A program made the position numbers and the translations under genes. From assembly GCA_932294295.1 (NCBI GenBank), contig OW028575.1:44922753-44986752 (forward strand): a stretch of DNA of 64,000 nucleotides, in the 5' to 3' direction. The DNA comes from Alitta virens (taxonomy: Eukaryota; Annelida; Polychaeta; Phyllodocida; Nereididae). The notes under the pieces are model-generated. The model saw only the letters and a program-made list of their open reading frames with translations, had not been told where the DNA came from and did no database searches. Below, in pieces: positions 47,991 to 56,506 of this stretch (positions are counted from its first letter, which is position 1; the number at the start of each line of letters is the position of its first letter).

Positions 47991-48419
47991 ATGGCATACA
48001 CAATAAGTTGGTGCGTTTTTTCATATCCTGATTGTGAGGATCCTAAGTGTTTGACACTGTTGTACAGCTCAGAGAATGTTTTTTCATCTTTAAATGAATG
48101 TATAAGCGATTATTATCTATCTGGTGTACCATCTAAATGTATGGAGCAATGCACAGACTGGATTGTTAAATTTTATGCCTTAGGAGACTGCAAACGTGTA
48201 CCAGCAGAGACATACAGCCTAACGTGGGTTGCATTTAACATTGTGCCCTGTTTAATGTGTGCTGAAGAACATTACATAGAAGTGGTAAGGAGTGACGACT
48301 CCTTTACAGATCTTATTACATGTTTGAAGAACTATCATGATAACCTTGATATTGATAAATATGATCCTGCACAAAGAACCATTGTTAATGTTGAAGTTAC
48401 CCGTCACAATCATCGATAA
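47991..48419 (+). CDS. Orphan Cys-rich protein, 142 residues
   Basis: I do not recognise this gene. The ATG at 47991 follows the (TA)n run, and the frame is open upstream only because of that run, so 47991 is the better start. The product has about 12 cysteines, including CxxCxE-like (CLMCAEE) and CxxxC patterns. It has no clear signal peptide or membrane span and an acidic stretch near the middle. It lies about 430 bp upstream of the integrase on the same strand. It could be an accessory gene of element A or unrelated host coding sequence. Confidence 0.45.
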   Translation: MAYTISWCVFSYPDCEDPKCLTLLYSSENVFSSLNECISDYYLSGVPSKCMEQCTDWIVKFYALGDCKRVPAETYSLTWVAFNIVPCLMCAEEHYIEVVRSDDSFTDLITCLKNYHDNLDIDKYDPAQRTIVNVEVTRHNHR

Positions 48420-48847
48420 CGTACTGGATGCTAGGATATGACTCGTCATGTAAGGTTAGTATAGTTATAGGATTAATATGCTATTATTATGTTCTTATTC
48501 TACTGATCTACTAAATAGTATGACATCATGTTTCAGAAGATGCTATTGCAGTACATACAACAAATCGCAGAAGATGCTATGCAGAACATACAACAAATCG
48601 TATAGCAGGACAACACAGCCACTTATATTATGTACCAACGCTAATGTCAATAAATGAGCACCAATCGCACACTACCTCGTTGTTATGTATATAGCTGTAT
48701 TATACTGATATATCAGTTGAGAATGAGTATACCATAGACATCGCATGTAGTTGACAGAGCGATTGTTATATTATGTATTAAACAGATAGCAAGCAGTCTT
48801 TATTCATAATAGCCTTCGTAGTTATCGTTAACGTACTATCCATCATT
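48420..48847. other. Spacer before the integrase with a 34-bp duplication
   Basis: cagaagatgctattgcagta at about 48536 is repeated as cagaagatgctatgcagaac at about 48570, each followed by catacaacaaatcg. It probably includes the integrase promoter, but no clear TATA box was seen. Confidence 0.4.
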
Positions 48848-49981
48848 ATGGCTCACAAATCGTTTGAGATAGATCAGTTTTTGAGTGTTATCTATTACAC
48901 AATAGGTCAACCTGGTAGTTATTCAGGTGTATGAAAGTTGTGGAACGAAGTAAAGAAGAGACAAATTAAGCCTAAAGGTATCACGTTATCAGTCGTTGGC
49001 AAATGGTTGAAAGAGCAGACAACTCATAACATACATAGTACGCCTACAAAAATATTTAATACTGAACATATAATAGTTGAACATATTGATGACCAATGGG
49101 ATAGTGATATCATACAGATGGACGAATTAGCCAAATATAATAGAGGATACAAATATATCTTAATATGTATAGATCTTTTTTCACGTTATGCATGGGCGCA
49201 GCCTCTTAAGTTTAAAAAATCAACAGATGTTACGATAGCATTTACAGATATTGTTAAAACGTCAGGCAGGGAATGTAAGACTATACGCACTGATCAAGGT
49301 GGAGAATATACAGGAGCCTCATTTCAAAGACTTGTACACAGCAGAGGTATAAATCACATGATAGCATATGGCCGTCACAAAGCTTCTTACAGTGAACGAT
49401 TCAATAGAACATTAGAAAATAAACTGTTTAAGTACTTTTATGAACAACAGACAGCAATGTACATAGACATTCTGGATGATGTCATGTTCAGCTATAATAA
49501 CACAGTCCACCACTCTATTAACATGGCGCCTGCTGATGTTAACACAGAAAATTTACATACTATATATGAACAAGTGTACATACCCATACTTAACAGATGG
49601 ACTAACACACCTGTCAAGTTCACTATAACTCTAGGAAGTCTGGTTAGACTGAGTTTATACACTGGCCCTTTTTCACGAGGCTATCACGAAAAGTGGACTG
49701 AGGAACTATTCACAGTTTGTAATCGAATTCCATCACATCCGCCCAGATATAAAGTGCAGGATCTCAATGGAGAGAGTATCAAAGGGTCATTCTACACAGA
49801 AGAGCTGCTATTAGCATCTGTTCAAAACTTAGATGATATAACATATAAAATCGACAGAGTTATAAAGACTAAAAAAGTTAAAGGTCGCAAACTAAGCCTT
49901 ATTAAATGGTATGGTTATTCTGACAAGTTTAACACTTACATACCAACAACATCCATACAGCATTACAAAAGCAAACAATAA
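48848..49981 (+). CDS. int: Retroviral-type DDE integrase with chromodomain; in-frame UGA at codon 29
   Basis: An rve-fold integrase of the kind that inserts Polintons. Numbering from the ATG at 48848, the catalytic acids are at about D92 (IQMDELAKY), D149 (TIRTDQGGEY) and E183 (ASYSERFNRT), all intact. The C-terminal part (about 334-375, with IKWYGYSDKFNTY) is a chromodomain-like chromatin reader. The N-terminal segment from 48848 is homologous to the usual leader, and the frame continues without a break except for TGA at 48932-48934. This may be a disabling mutation, a read error, or a sign that translation begins downstream of it. The stop overlaps the next ATG by one base (TAATG). Confidence 0.85.
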
Positions 49982-50406
49982 TGTTCGTGTACATATCATC
50001 CGATGTTGATAAGGAGAACTACTTTCCTGGTAATACACCAACATCATTCAGGGTTAAACTACCAGGCAGGGTAACATTCAGCCCTCAAGGTAATTGGGAA
50101 GTTGCCTTATTAGACATAGATTTACCTAGACCTGTTGACAAGTATAACTCTATATATATCACCATTAACTCATCTATATGTAAACCTAGTCCTGTCAATG
50201 CTATATTGTCACCTATTTTAAACAGAGTGTACTTCAACCAAATCAGCAGAGGGGCACCAGTGTATTTTGATAACCCGCGCTATGTACCTCTGGGTGTTGA
50301 TGGTTTAGACATTATAGACATATATTTAACAGATAACACAGGCATATACCCATCATTCAAGCAAGGGAAGGTCAATGGGACACTACACTTCAGGTTAATA
50401 ACATAG
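49981..50406 (+). CDS. Penton-like minor capsid protein
   Basis: 141 residues, beginning at the ATG that shares a base with the integrase stop. The N-terminal part has YFPGNTPTSFRVKLPG followed by GNWEVALLDIDLP. The C-terminal part has GVDGLDIIDIYLTDNTG and ends in LHFR-like strands. These patterns recur in small beta-rich proteins next to the hexon gene in Polintons, which form the pentameric vertices of the particle. The assignment to penton is from memory of such patterns, not from an alignment. It is predicted to be one jelly-roll domain and is short for the family. No membrane segment is present. Confidence 0.5.
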   Translation: MFVYISSDVDKENYFPGNTPTSFRVKLPGRVTFSPQGNWEVALLDIDLPRPVDKYNSIYITINSSICKPSPVNAILSPILNRVYFNQISRGAPVYFDNPRYVPLGVDGLDIIDIYLTDNTGIYPSFKQGKVNGTLHFRLIT

Positions 50407-50438
50407 AGACTACAGATCTCCTTACATGTAGATATATT

Positions 50439-50900
50439 ATGGCTGATAATGCGAAGTATTACTCGTTTAATAAGGGTGTAGATTACGACATTCTACTAAA
50501 ACATTTCAAAGGTCAAGCAGATGGTTCGGTAGCACCATATCTTACTAGCTCACGTTTTCATAACAAAAGAACGTACGCTAATTCACACACACGTCGTATA
50601 ATTATTGTTAATAAGCCGAAAACTAATACTAAGACTACAAACGAGAAAGATATAAGTACTGGCGACGTTATTGACCCTACAGAGGCGCAACGTCGTAGGG
50701 CGTTGAATGAATTAGAAGTAGCAGCTACTAATATAACTACTGAACAGAAGACTCATCCTAATCACACGGTTTTGAGTAGAGCTAATAGTAAGACATACCA
50801 TAAGAGGCACATAGTATATAGGACACCTGCAGAAAAGAGAAAAAGAGTGAAGAAGACCGTTGATAAGGTTATACAACGTACGAAGGACGTGTTTGATTAA
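50439..50900 (+). CDS. Small basic protein of element A (unknown)
   Basis: 153 residues, Lys/Arg-rich in the C-terminal half (AEKRKRVKKTVDKV), with a Thr-rich middle. The N-terminus KYYSFNKG...LLKHFKGQ resembles the start of the minus-strand gene at 59564-59890 (YYFND...ALKHFRGAE). It lies between the penton-like and major capsid genes. A charge profile like this suggests a DNA-binding core or minor virion protein, but that is inference only. Confidence 0.55.
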   Translation: MADNAKYYSFNKGVDYDILLKHFKGQADGSVAPYLTSSRFHNKRTYANSHTRRIIIVNKPKTNTKTTNEKDISTGDVIDPTEAQRRRALNELEVAATNITTEQKTHPNHTVLSRANSKTYHKRHIVYRTPAEKRKRVKKTVDKVIQRTKDVFD

Positions 50901-50910
50901 TATACTAACC

Positions 50911-52332
50911 ATGAGTCAGGAAGTGTTAGAGGATGCCTATATAGGTTATTCCGAAGAATTAGCTATTTTCCAGAAACCTATCCAGAATGTTGGTATCAAG
51001 AATACCCATGTAACAACATTCTATCCTGTGAACGATTTTTCAACACAAGGCGTTATTCAGTTCCAAGTGAACAATAACAGTAGTAACTATTTAGATTTAC
51101 GTAGAACAAGGCTTAATATTACATGCAAAATAGTACAGCAGAATGGGGGCAAGATCGAACCTGTCACTGTAGCAGGTAATAGATCAAAACGCTCTAAAGA
51201 TACCGAAGACACAAGCACTGCAGCTATCACTATAGCTACAACAACAACAACAACTAAGGCCGAGGCTTCTGTTGGCGTTGTTAACAATTTTATGCATTCA
51301 ATGTTCAGTCGTGTTGACGTATCCCTGCAGAACAAAGTGTTAACACACTCTGATGAATCATACCCCTACTTAGCCTATTTCAAGGCTTTACTACATACAA
51401 ACAGTGAGCTGAAAGAAACAACATTACAGATGGGGATGTTTTACAAAGATACACCAGGGAAGTTAGGGGATCCTAATTGGCAGTTGGGTGATAACAAAGG
51501 GTTGAAACAACGATCCAGCTACTTTGCTAACTCACGTGAAGTTGATATGTCTGGACATCTGTATTGTGATGTTTTAGACATATATAAGTTTGTTCCTAAT
51601 GGTGTGAGTTTAGGTATAACATTATATCCTAGCACACCTGAGTTTTGCTTAATGGCTCCAGAGGTAACAGTAGGTAGTTACAAAGTACAGATTACTAGAG
51701 CTTCTCTGAGTGTTTCAATGATAGAAGTAATTCCTGAAATTTTGGTTTCGCATGCAGAAATAATGGTGAATAAGCCTGCCATCTTCCCCTACATTAAAAC
51801 AGAAGTAAAAAAATTTACACTCGGTAAGGGGCAATTTTCATGTACAATTAATGATCCATTCACAGGCCGTGTACCATGCGAGCTGGTGTGTGGTCTTGTT
51901 ACTGATGTAGGTAACCATGGTACGTTGTTCACCAATCCTTTCATGTTTGAGCACACATCACTCAACTTTATTCAAGTCACCGTGGACGGGCATGATTTAG
52001 GTCAAGGTCCTATCATGCCAGTATATAAAAGCAAGCCTGAGGCAAGTTCATACATTGATGCATACAAAACTCTTTGCGGTATAGAGTATGGTGACCATTT
52101 TAATCCTCTCAGTCGTGAGGAGTACATGCAAGGTTACACATTCTATAGATTTGTTGCTGGCTCACAATGCGATTCTAATAATGATGATATACTCCCCTTG
52201 AAACGCTCAGGTAATTTACGCATTAGTTTAAGGTTCTCTAATGCTCTGCCCAAACCAACAACACTAATTGTGTTTGCAAAGTTCCCTGCCTCAGTTACGA
52301 TTGATAAATATCGCGGTGTAACTGATTTATAG
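50911..52332 (+). CDS. Major capsid protein (double jelly-roll, hexon-like)
   Basis: 473 residues from the ATG at 50911. An upstream in-frame ATG at 50860 lies inside the previous gene and adds nothing recognisable. The sequence has the features of the Polinton major capsid protein often annotated in invertebrate genomes as F54H12.2-like: YIGYSEELAIF near the start, a VDVSLQNKVL strand, YPYLAYFKALLH, and an FVPNGVSLGITLYPS block. GVVNNFMHSMF is preceded by a low-complexity Thr insertion (about 90-115), which is not typical. It should trimerise to form the pseudo-hexagonal capsomers. It is intact and starts 10 bases after the previous stop. Confidence 0.8.
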   Translation: MSQEVLEDAYIGYSEELAIFQKPIQNVGIKNTHVTTFYPVNDFSTQGVIQFQVNNNSSNYLDLRRTRLNITCKIVQQNGGKIEPVTVAGNRSKRSKDTEDTSTAAITIATTTTTTKAEASVGVVNNFMHSMFSRVDVSLQNKVLTHSDESYPYLAYFKALLHTNSELKETTLQMGMFYKDTPGKLGDPNWQLGDNKGLKQRSSYFANSREVDMSGHLYCDVLDIYKFVPNGVSLGITLYPSTPEFCLMAPEVTVGSYKVQITRASLSVSMIEVIPEILVSHAEIMVNKPAIFPYIKTEVKKFTLGKGQFSCTINDPFTGRVPCELVCGLVTDVGNHGTLFTNPFMFEHTSLNFIQVTVDGHDLGQGPIMPVYKSKPEASSYIDAYKTLCGIEYGDHFNPLSREEYMQGYTFYRFVAGSQCDSNNDDILPLKRSGNLRISLRFSNALPKPTTLIVFAKFPASVTIDKYRGVTDL

Positions 52333-52366
52333 TTAGTTGATGCAAAGTTGTTACATGTACAACATC

Positions 52367-53050
52367 ATGACGGAACAAGAGAATATATGTTTAATACCTT
52401 TTAAGCTCCCTCAAAATATATCAGTGCAAGGATCCACACAAGCAGGAAAAACGGAATTTGTCAAACGTTTACTCCTAAATTATAAGACTATGTTCACGCC
52501 TCAGGTTAATAAGATTATATATGTATATACGGTATGGCAGGACAAATTTGATCATTTGGAACACGCCTTGAACGATATAATAGAGTTTAGAAAAGATATA
52601 CCGTCGAAAGAGTATTTAACAGGCCTGTGGGAGGCAACCAGAGCCCCCAGTTTACTTGTTCTTGACGACCAAATGAGCAATTTAAGTGACAGTCGCCAGG
52701 GTGCACATGTAGCCGAAATAGTGTGTGTTCTCAGTCATCATTGTCATGTGTCATGCATTATAACACTACAAGATATGTTTTATGAAAGTAAAGCTGCTCG
52801 ATTAATCAGTAGAAACTCGCACTGTATCTGTCTATTTCGTAACCATAGGAATGGCAGGCAGGTGTCAGCATTAGCAAGCCAGGTTTTACCGGGTCAAACA
52901 AAATATTTTATGGATAGTTATGAACGTGCTACTAAGCGTAACTATGGTTATCTAATAATCGATTTATCATCTAATGTTGATGACAGGTATAAATTGCGTT
53001 CTAATATCTTTCCAGGTGAGGAAACAGTTGTGTTTCTACCGCAGTCATGA
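52367..53050 (+). CDS. FtsK/HerA-type DNA-packaging ATPase (A32-like)
   Basis: 227 residues from the ATG at 52367. Another ATG at 52337 would add 10 residues and cannot be excluded. Walker A is GSTQAGKT (22-29), Walker B is SLLVLDDQM (about 99-107), and IITLQD (about 137) looks like the sensor strand. This is the packaging motor of Polinton-like and nucleocytoplasmic viruses, driving DNA into the capsid. The C-terminus KLRSNIFPGEE is shared with the fragment of element B at the window edge. Its stop overlaps the next gene by four bases (ATGA). Confidence 0.9.
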   Translation: MTEQENICLIPFKLPQNISVQGSTQAGKTEFVKRLLLNYKTMFTPQVNKIIYVYTVWQDKFDHLEHALNDIIEFRKDIPSKEYLTGLWEATRAPSLLVLDDQMSNLSDSRQGAHVAEIVCVLSHHCHVSCIITLQDMFYESKAARLISRNSHCICLFRNHRNGRQVSALASQVLPGQTKYFMDSYERATKRNYGYLIIDLSSNVDDRYKLRSNIFPGEETVVFLPQS

Positions 53051-53373
53051 AACTGATTAAAGAAAACATGATATTCTTAAAGGCTGTAGCATCGCTTAAC
53101 AAGGACCAAGTTAAAGCTCTGTTGTCACATGTAAACAAAGAACAGATCCTGGTAGTAGCAGAAATAGCTAGAAATATACTTACAGGTGTTGTAACACTTC
53201 CTCATAAGTATAAAAGATCCCTAAAGTTATACAAACGCGTCATTAGAGAATTATCTAACAACGAGGTAACACTTAACACTAAGAGATATTTAATATATAG
53301 TAAAGCTGAAGTTGTATCTCTATTGATAAAGAGCATACTGACTAAACTTGTAACAGTTGTTGGTCATGGCTGA
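53047..53373 (+). CDS. Conserved small protein 1 of element A
   Basis: 108 residues. The core LSHVNKEQILVVAEIARNIL and the Lys-rich second half are matched in element B by the gene at 63568-63906 (INKDQMEVLRQIVRNVL). Both lie immediately downstream of the ATPase, so position and sequence support orthology. It is helical and basic. I associate this pattern with the small basic virion proteins of Polintons and adintoviruses, but the role is not established from the sequence. It overlaps the ATPase by four bases and the next gene by eight. Confidence 0.65.
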   Translation: MKLIKENMIFLKAVASLNKDQVKALLSHVNKEQILVVAEIARNILTGVVTLPHKYKRSLKLYKRVIRELSNNEVTLNTKRYLIYSKAEVVSLLIKSILTKLVTVVGHG

Positions 53374-53725
53374 GGAAAATGTTGTTATACCTAGAGACAG
53401 GTACAACAGAATGTTGGAACAGTTAAAAAATAGTAAAGATGATAAACTAACACAACAGGTAGATAACACTACCGACATTAAACCTGTTGACCTTGCAACA
53501 CCAGCGCCTGATAACGATAAAGTTGTACATACAGTAAGAACAAAGGATGACATCGTTCTTAAAGAGAGCCACCACCCTCCTGGTCTTAAACATGACGATA
53601 TAGATATATTTATGAAAAGAATTGCTAAACAAAAATCTAGAAAGAATACAAAGTTGACAACACATGCAAAGCATAAGACCAGAAAGTCCAAACTTAAAGC
53701 AAACTGGATCAGTATTTCTAAATGA
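53366..53725 (+). CDS. Conserved small protein 2 of element A
   Basis: 119 residues from the ATG at 53366, which overlaps the end of the previous gene. The N-terminus VVIPRDRYNRMLEQLK corresponds to FIIPASTYHKLKSTQS in the gene at 63092-63568, which holds the same position in element B. The middle is acidic and disordered-looking, and the C-terminus is very Lys/Arg-rich. It lacks the folded region seen in the C-terminal half of the B protein. Function unknown; a minor virion protein is plausible. Confidence 0.6.
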   Translation: MAEENVVIPRDRYNRMLEQLKNSKDDKLTQQVDNTTDIKPVDLATPAPDNDKVVHTVRTKDDIVLKESHHPPGLKHDDIDIFMKRIAKQKSRKNTKLTTHAKHKTRKSKLKANWISISK

Positions 53726-53879
53726 TAGTGATGCATTAGGTTTGACATAACAATGGATGGTTATTTAAGGACATAATCAGTAGTCCTAGGATACAGTTAT
53801 ATACGGAGTGTGTGATGATAGTTACAACCGATATATGTGAACTCCATACATATCAGCTTAATAATGATAGTTGAAGGAG

Positions 53880-53888
53880 TATATAAAG
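53880..53888 (+). promoter_or_regulatory. TATA box for the tandem PC4-like gene
   Basis: TATATAAAG lies about 94 bases before the ATG at 53982, in the first sizeable spacer after the packed structural genes. Confidence 0.6.
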
Positions 53889-53981
53889 ACTTAGCGAGTG
53901 CAAACATTTACACACTTGTTCTAAGAGCGTTACATCCTATTATCAGAGATTATCGCACAGACTGCTTACCTACTCAACACG

Positions 53982-54740
53982 ATGGCAACCTGCACACCAA
54001 TTCGAAAATATTATAACCTGGGTGGCACTCAGGTGAAGGGCGTGTTTCTGTGGTACAGGGAGATCAGCTCTAGGAAGTTCTTGACTCTCCAGAGATATAA
54101 AGGGAAGGTGTCTCTGCACATCAGAGTTTACACAATCGACGACCAGGATTATTGCCTTATTCCCACAAAAAAAGGCGTAATGCTAGACAAGCAGCAATCA
54201 AGGGATCTGATGGCCTCGATGCATAACTTGGCTACATTTATAGGAGTCGTAAGTAATTTATAATATTATCTATAATACGTCAGACTGTCTATATAATAAG
54301 AGACTACGTATGTGTATTGTATTAATACTATCTATAATAAGAGACTGTAAATATTGATTTGTAAATATATATGTCTCATTATTATGCAGGTTACACCGGG
54401 CGGTCAGACATCTCCCCCCGACGATACTGCTGATGGATCCCTTGCAATTGACGCCATGGTTGACGATGTAGAGTGGTGCATGGATGGTCGAGAGTCGTTT
54501 GCTGATCATTCAGATGTAGATGAGTACTCTCAGCACATTTTTAAAGTGCACGTTGGCAAGAACGTTCACTGCAGAGCCAAGAAGGCGTCCAATACGATCG
54601 ACATAAGACATAGTTTCTTCCGCAACATGTCAACAACTTCTGAGCACCCAACGCAAAGAGGAATTAAACTAACTAAATATGAATTCACCAAACTTCTTGG
54701 GTTTCTTCCACAATTGGAACTACTATGTGCTACTGCATAG
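53982..54740 (+). CDS. Tandem PC4-like single-strand DNA-binding protein (two exons)
   Basis: Exons 53982-54248 and 54390-54740 join in phase 0 across a 141-bp intron (donor GTAAGT, acceptor ATGCAG), giving 205 residues. Exon 1 carries a PC4 (transcriptional coactivator p15) pattern: FLTLQRYKGKVSLHIRVY, then PTKKGVMLDKQQSRDL. Exon 2 carries an acidic linker and a second, weaker copy: CRAKKASNTIDIRHSFF, then PTQRGIKLTKYEFTKLL. PC4 proteins bind single-stranded DNA and act in transcription, repair or replication. Two fused units could mimic the natural PC4 dimer. The gene has its own TATA box, and element B carries an unspliced relative at 62054-62470. Confidence 0.7.
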
Positions 54741-54744
54741 ACCC

Positions 54745-55245
54745 CTTCTATTTGTGGCTCAGGCCACGCCCCCTTTTGGCTTAGGCCACGCCCCTTTTGC
54801 ATACTAATGAGCTAGGCCACGCCCCTTTTGCATACTAATGAGGTAGACCGACCCCCCCCTATGAATACTAATGAGCTAGGCCACGCCCCTTTTGCATACA
54901 AATGAGGTACGCCCACCCCCCCTATGAATACTAATGAGACAGGCCCACCCCCCTCTATGCATACTAATGAGGCAGGCCCACCCCCCCTATGAATACTAAT
55001 GAGACAGTCCCACCCCCCTCTATGCATACTAATGAGGCAGGCCCACCCCCCCTATGAATACTAATGAGACAGGCCCACCCCCCTCTATGCATACTAATGA
55101 GGCAGGCCCACCCCCCTCTATGCATACTAATGAGGCAGGCCCACCCCCCTCTATGCATACTAATGAGGCAGGCCCACCCCCCTCTATGCATACTAATGAG
55201 GTACGCCCACCCCCCCTATGAATACTAATGAGACAGGCCTATCAC
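54745..55245. repeat. 33-bp C-rich minisatellite
   Basis: Units of about 31-33 bp (gcatactaatgaggcaggcc then caccccccctctat) are repeated roughly 14 times with alternating variants. The usual length is a multiple of three, so the minus strand reads as an 11-residue repeat. I treat that as an artefact. Confidence 0.9.
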
Positions 55246-55249
55246 AAAT

Positions 55250-55520
55250 TTAATCCAGTGTGTAAATAAACAAATTAATTCTTTAATCCAGTCTGTGTAA
55301 AATAAACAAATACAAATTAATTCTTTAATCAAGTCTGTGTAAAATAAACAAATACAAATTAATTCTTTAATCCAGTCTGTGTAAAATAAACAAATGCAAA
55401 TTAATTCTTTAATCCAGGCTGTGTAAAATAAACAAATTAAGTTTTTAATCCGTTGTGTAAAAATTCCATTAATACTTTAATCCGCTGGGTAAAAATTCCA
55501 TTAAGTCTTTATTGAGATTA
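55250..55520. repeat. AT-rich tandem repeat (about 42-46 bp)
   Basis: About five to six units of ttaattctttaatccagtct plus gtgtaaaataaacaaat, the last ones shortened. It follows the C-rich minisatellite directly. Confidence 0.85.
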
Positions 55521-55555
55521 TAAACTTCATCTAATCAATGGATAGTAAAATCTGA

Positions 55556-55595
55556 CCAATCAAGGTAGTAAGAAAGCTGACCACCAGGTATATAA
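55556..55595 (+). promoter_or_regulatory. CCAAT and TATA promoter of the RING-like gene
   Basis: CCAAT at 55556-55560 and TATATAA at 55589-55595. A start site about 25-30 bases past the TATA box would fall near 55620, favouring the ATG at 55649 for translation. Confidence 0.6.
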
Positions 55596-55648
55596 CAGTC
55601 AGGTGAAAAGTAAGTCTAAAAATGATCAGTCTACTAGTTCTCATCAAC

Positions 55649-56107
55649 ATGGCCCTCAACCCAACATGTAAACTTTGTCATGCCTCTTCTCCAAAGTTTG
55701 CATACTCATGCTGCTACACAAAAACATTCAAACTTACATGTTACGACTGTATCAAAACATGTATTACCAGGCAAATTACTCATGCAGTTTTTTTACAATA
55801 TGAAAACGTAGAGGAGCAGGTACATTGCATGTTCTGCAGGTCAACACAATTCGACATACTCAGAACAAAACGACGAATCAGAGTTGCTGTACACTGGGAT
55901 AGGACCTTCAGATACAGACAGACTTTTAAAAAATATACACTTGCAAAGTTCGTAGATATCCCCCTGACCACAACAATTGCAAGAATTGCAAAGTTTGCAC
56001 TGGATGAAGAAGTTCACAAGATAGAACAGGAGCACGATAGACAAAGACAATACCTTGTAAATAGTATTTTTAGGCCCTTGTTAACCATGTTTATGCAAGG
56101 AAAATGA
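55649..56107 (+). CDS. RING-like zinc-finger protein of element A
   Basis: 152 residues from the ATG at 55649. An in-frame ATG at 55622 lies at the likely transcription start and is less probable. The N-terminal zinc site has the order CKLCHASS, SCCYTKTF, CYDCIKTC, CMFCRSTQ. The relative at 60164-60790 shares the CCYT element and spacing. This is a RING or RING-like fold, which in many viruses supports ubiquitin ligase activity; that activity is not proven here. The rest is basic and helical, with an Arg-rich stretch (TKRRIRVAVHWDR) and a charged C-terminal helix. AATAAA at about 56116 follows the stop closely. Confidence 0.6.
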   Translation: MALNPTCKLCHASSPKFAYSCCYTKTFKLTCYDCIKTCITRQITHAVFLQYENVEEQVHCMFCRSTQFDILRTKRRIRVAVHWDRTFRYRQTFKKYTLAKFVDIPLTTTIARIAKFALDEEVHKIEQEHDRQRQYLVNSIFRPLLTMFMQGK

Positions 56108-56113
56108 GATTTT

Positions 56114-56121
56114 AATAAAAC
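56114..56121 (+). terminator. Polyadenylation signal of the RING-like gene
   Basis: ttaataaaac contains AATAAA about 10 bases after the stop codon. Confidence 0.5.
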
Positions 56122-56174
56122 TTCTCCTATACCCATGAAGTTGTTTTGGTTCATATAAAAAAGTCTAACTTTAA

Positions 56175-56390
56175 TACAGTCAAAAGTTTATTATTAAGAA
56201 AAAAATAAAATTACAAAATTACAAAATAAAAAAGTACAGCGTAAATACAGTCAAAAGTTTATTATTAAGAAAAAAATAAATTACAAAATTACAAAATAAA
56301 AAAGTACAGTCTAAATACAGTCAAAAGTTTATTATTAAGAAAAATGAAATTACCAAATTGAAAAAAAAAAAAGCAAATATAAAAATTGGA
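56175..56390. repeat. 70-bp tandem repeat, three copies
   Basis: tacagtcaaaagtttattat begins units at about 56175, 56246 and 56316. Each holds TTTATT, which is AATAAA on the minus strand, so the repeat may supply 3' ends for the membrane-protein gene that finishes at 56507. Confidence 0.8.
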
Positions 56391-56506
56391 GACAGTCCTC
56401 ATCTGAAATAGAATAAATGTTTTTTATATTAGTATATTGATAGATGTTGTTATTAACCTAGTAATACAAATCTTTACGATATAAATGATTAAAATACTAA
56501 CCATTG

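Noticed and set aside
54812..55191. Minus-strand frames with an 11-residue repeat (MHRGGWACLIS)
   Set aside because: They translate the 33-bp minisatellite; no upstream promoter or splice context.
54745..55245. CRISPR-like array
   Set aside because: Tandem minisatellite without unique spacers.
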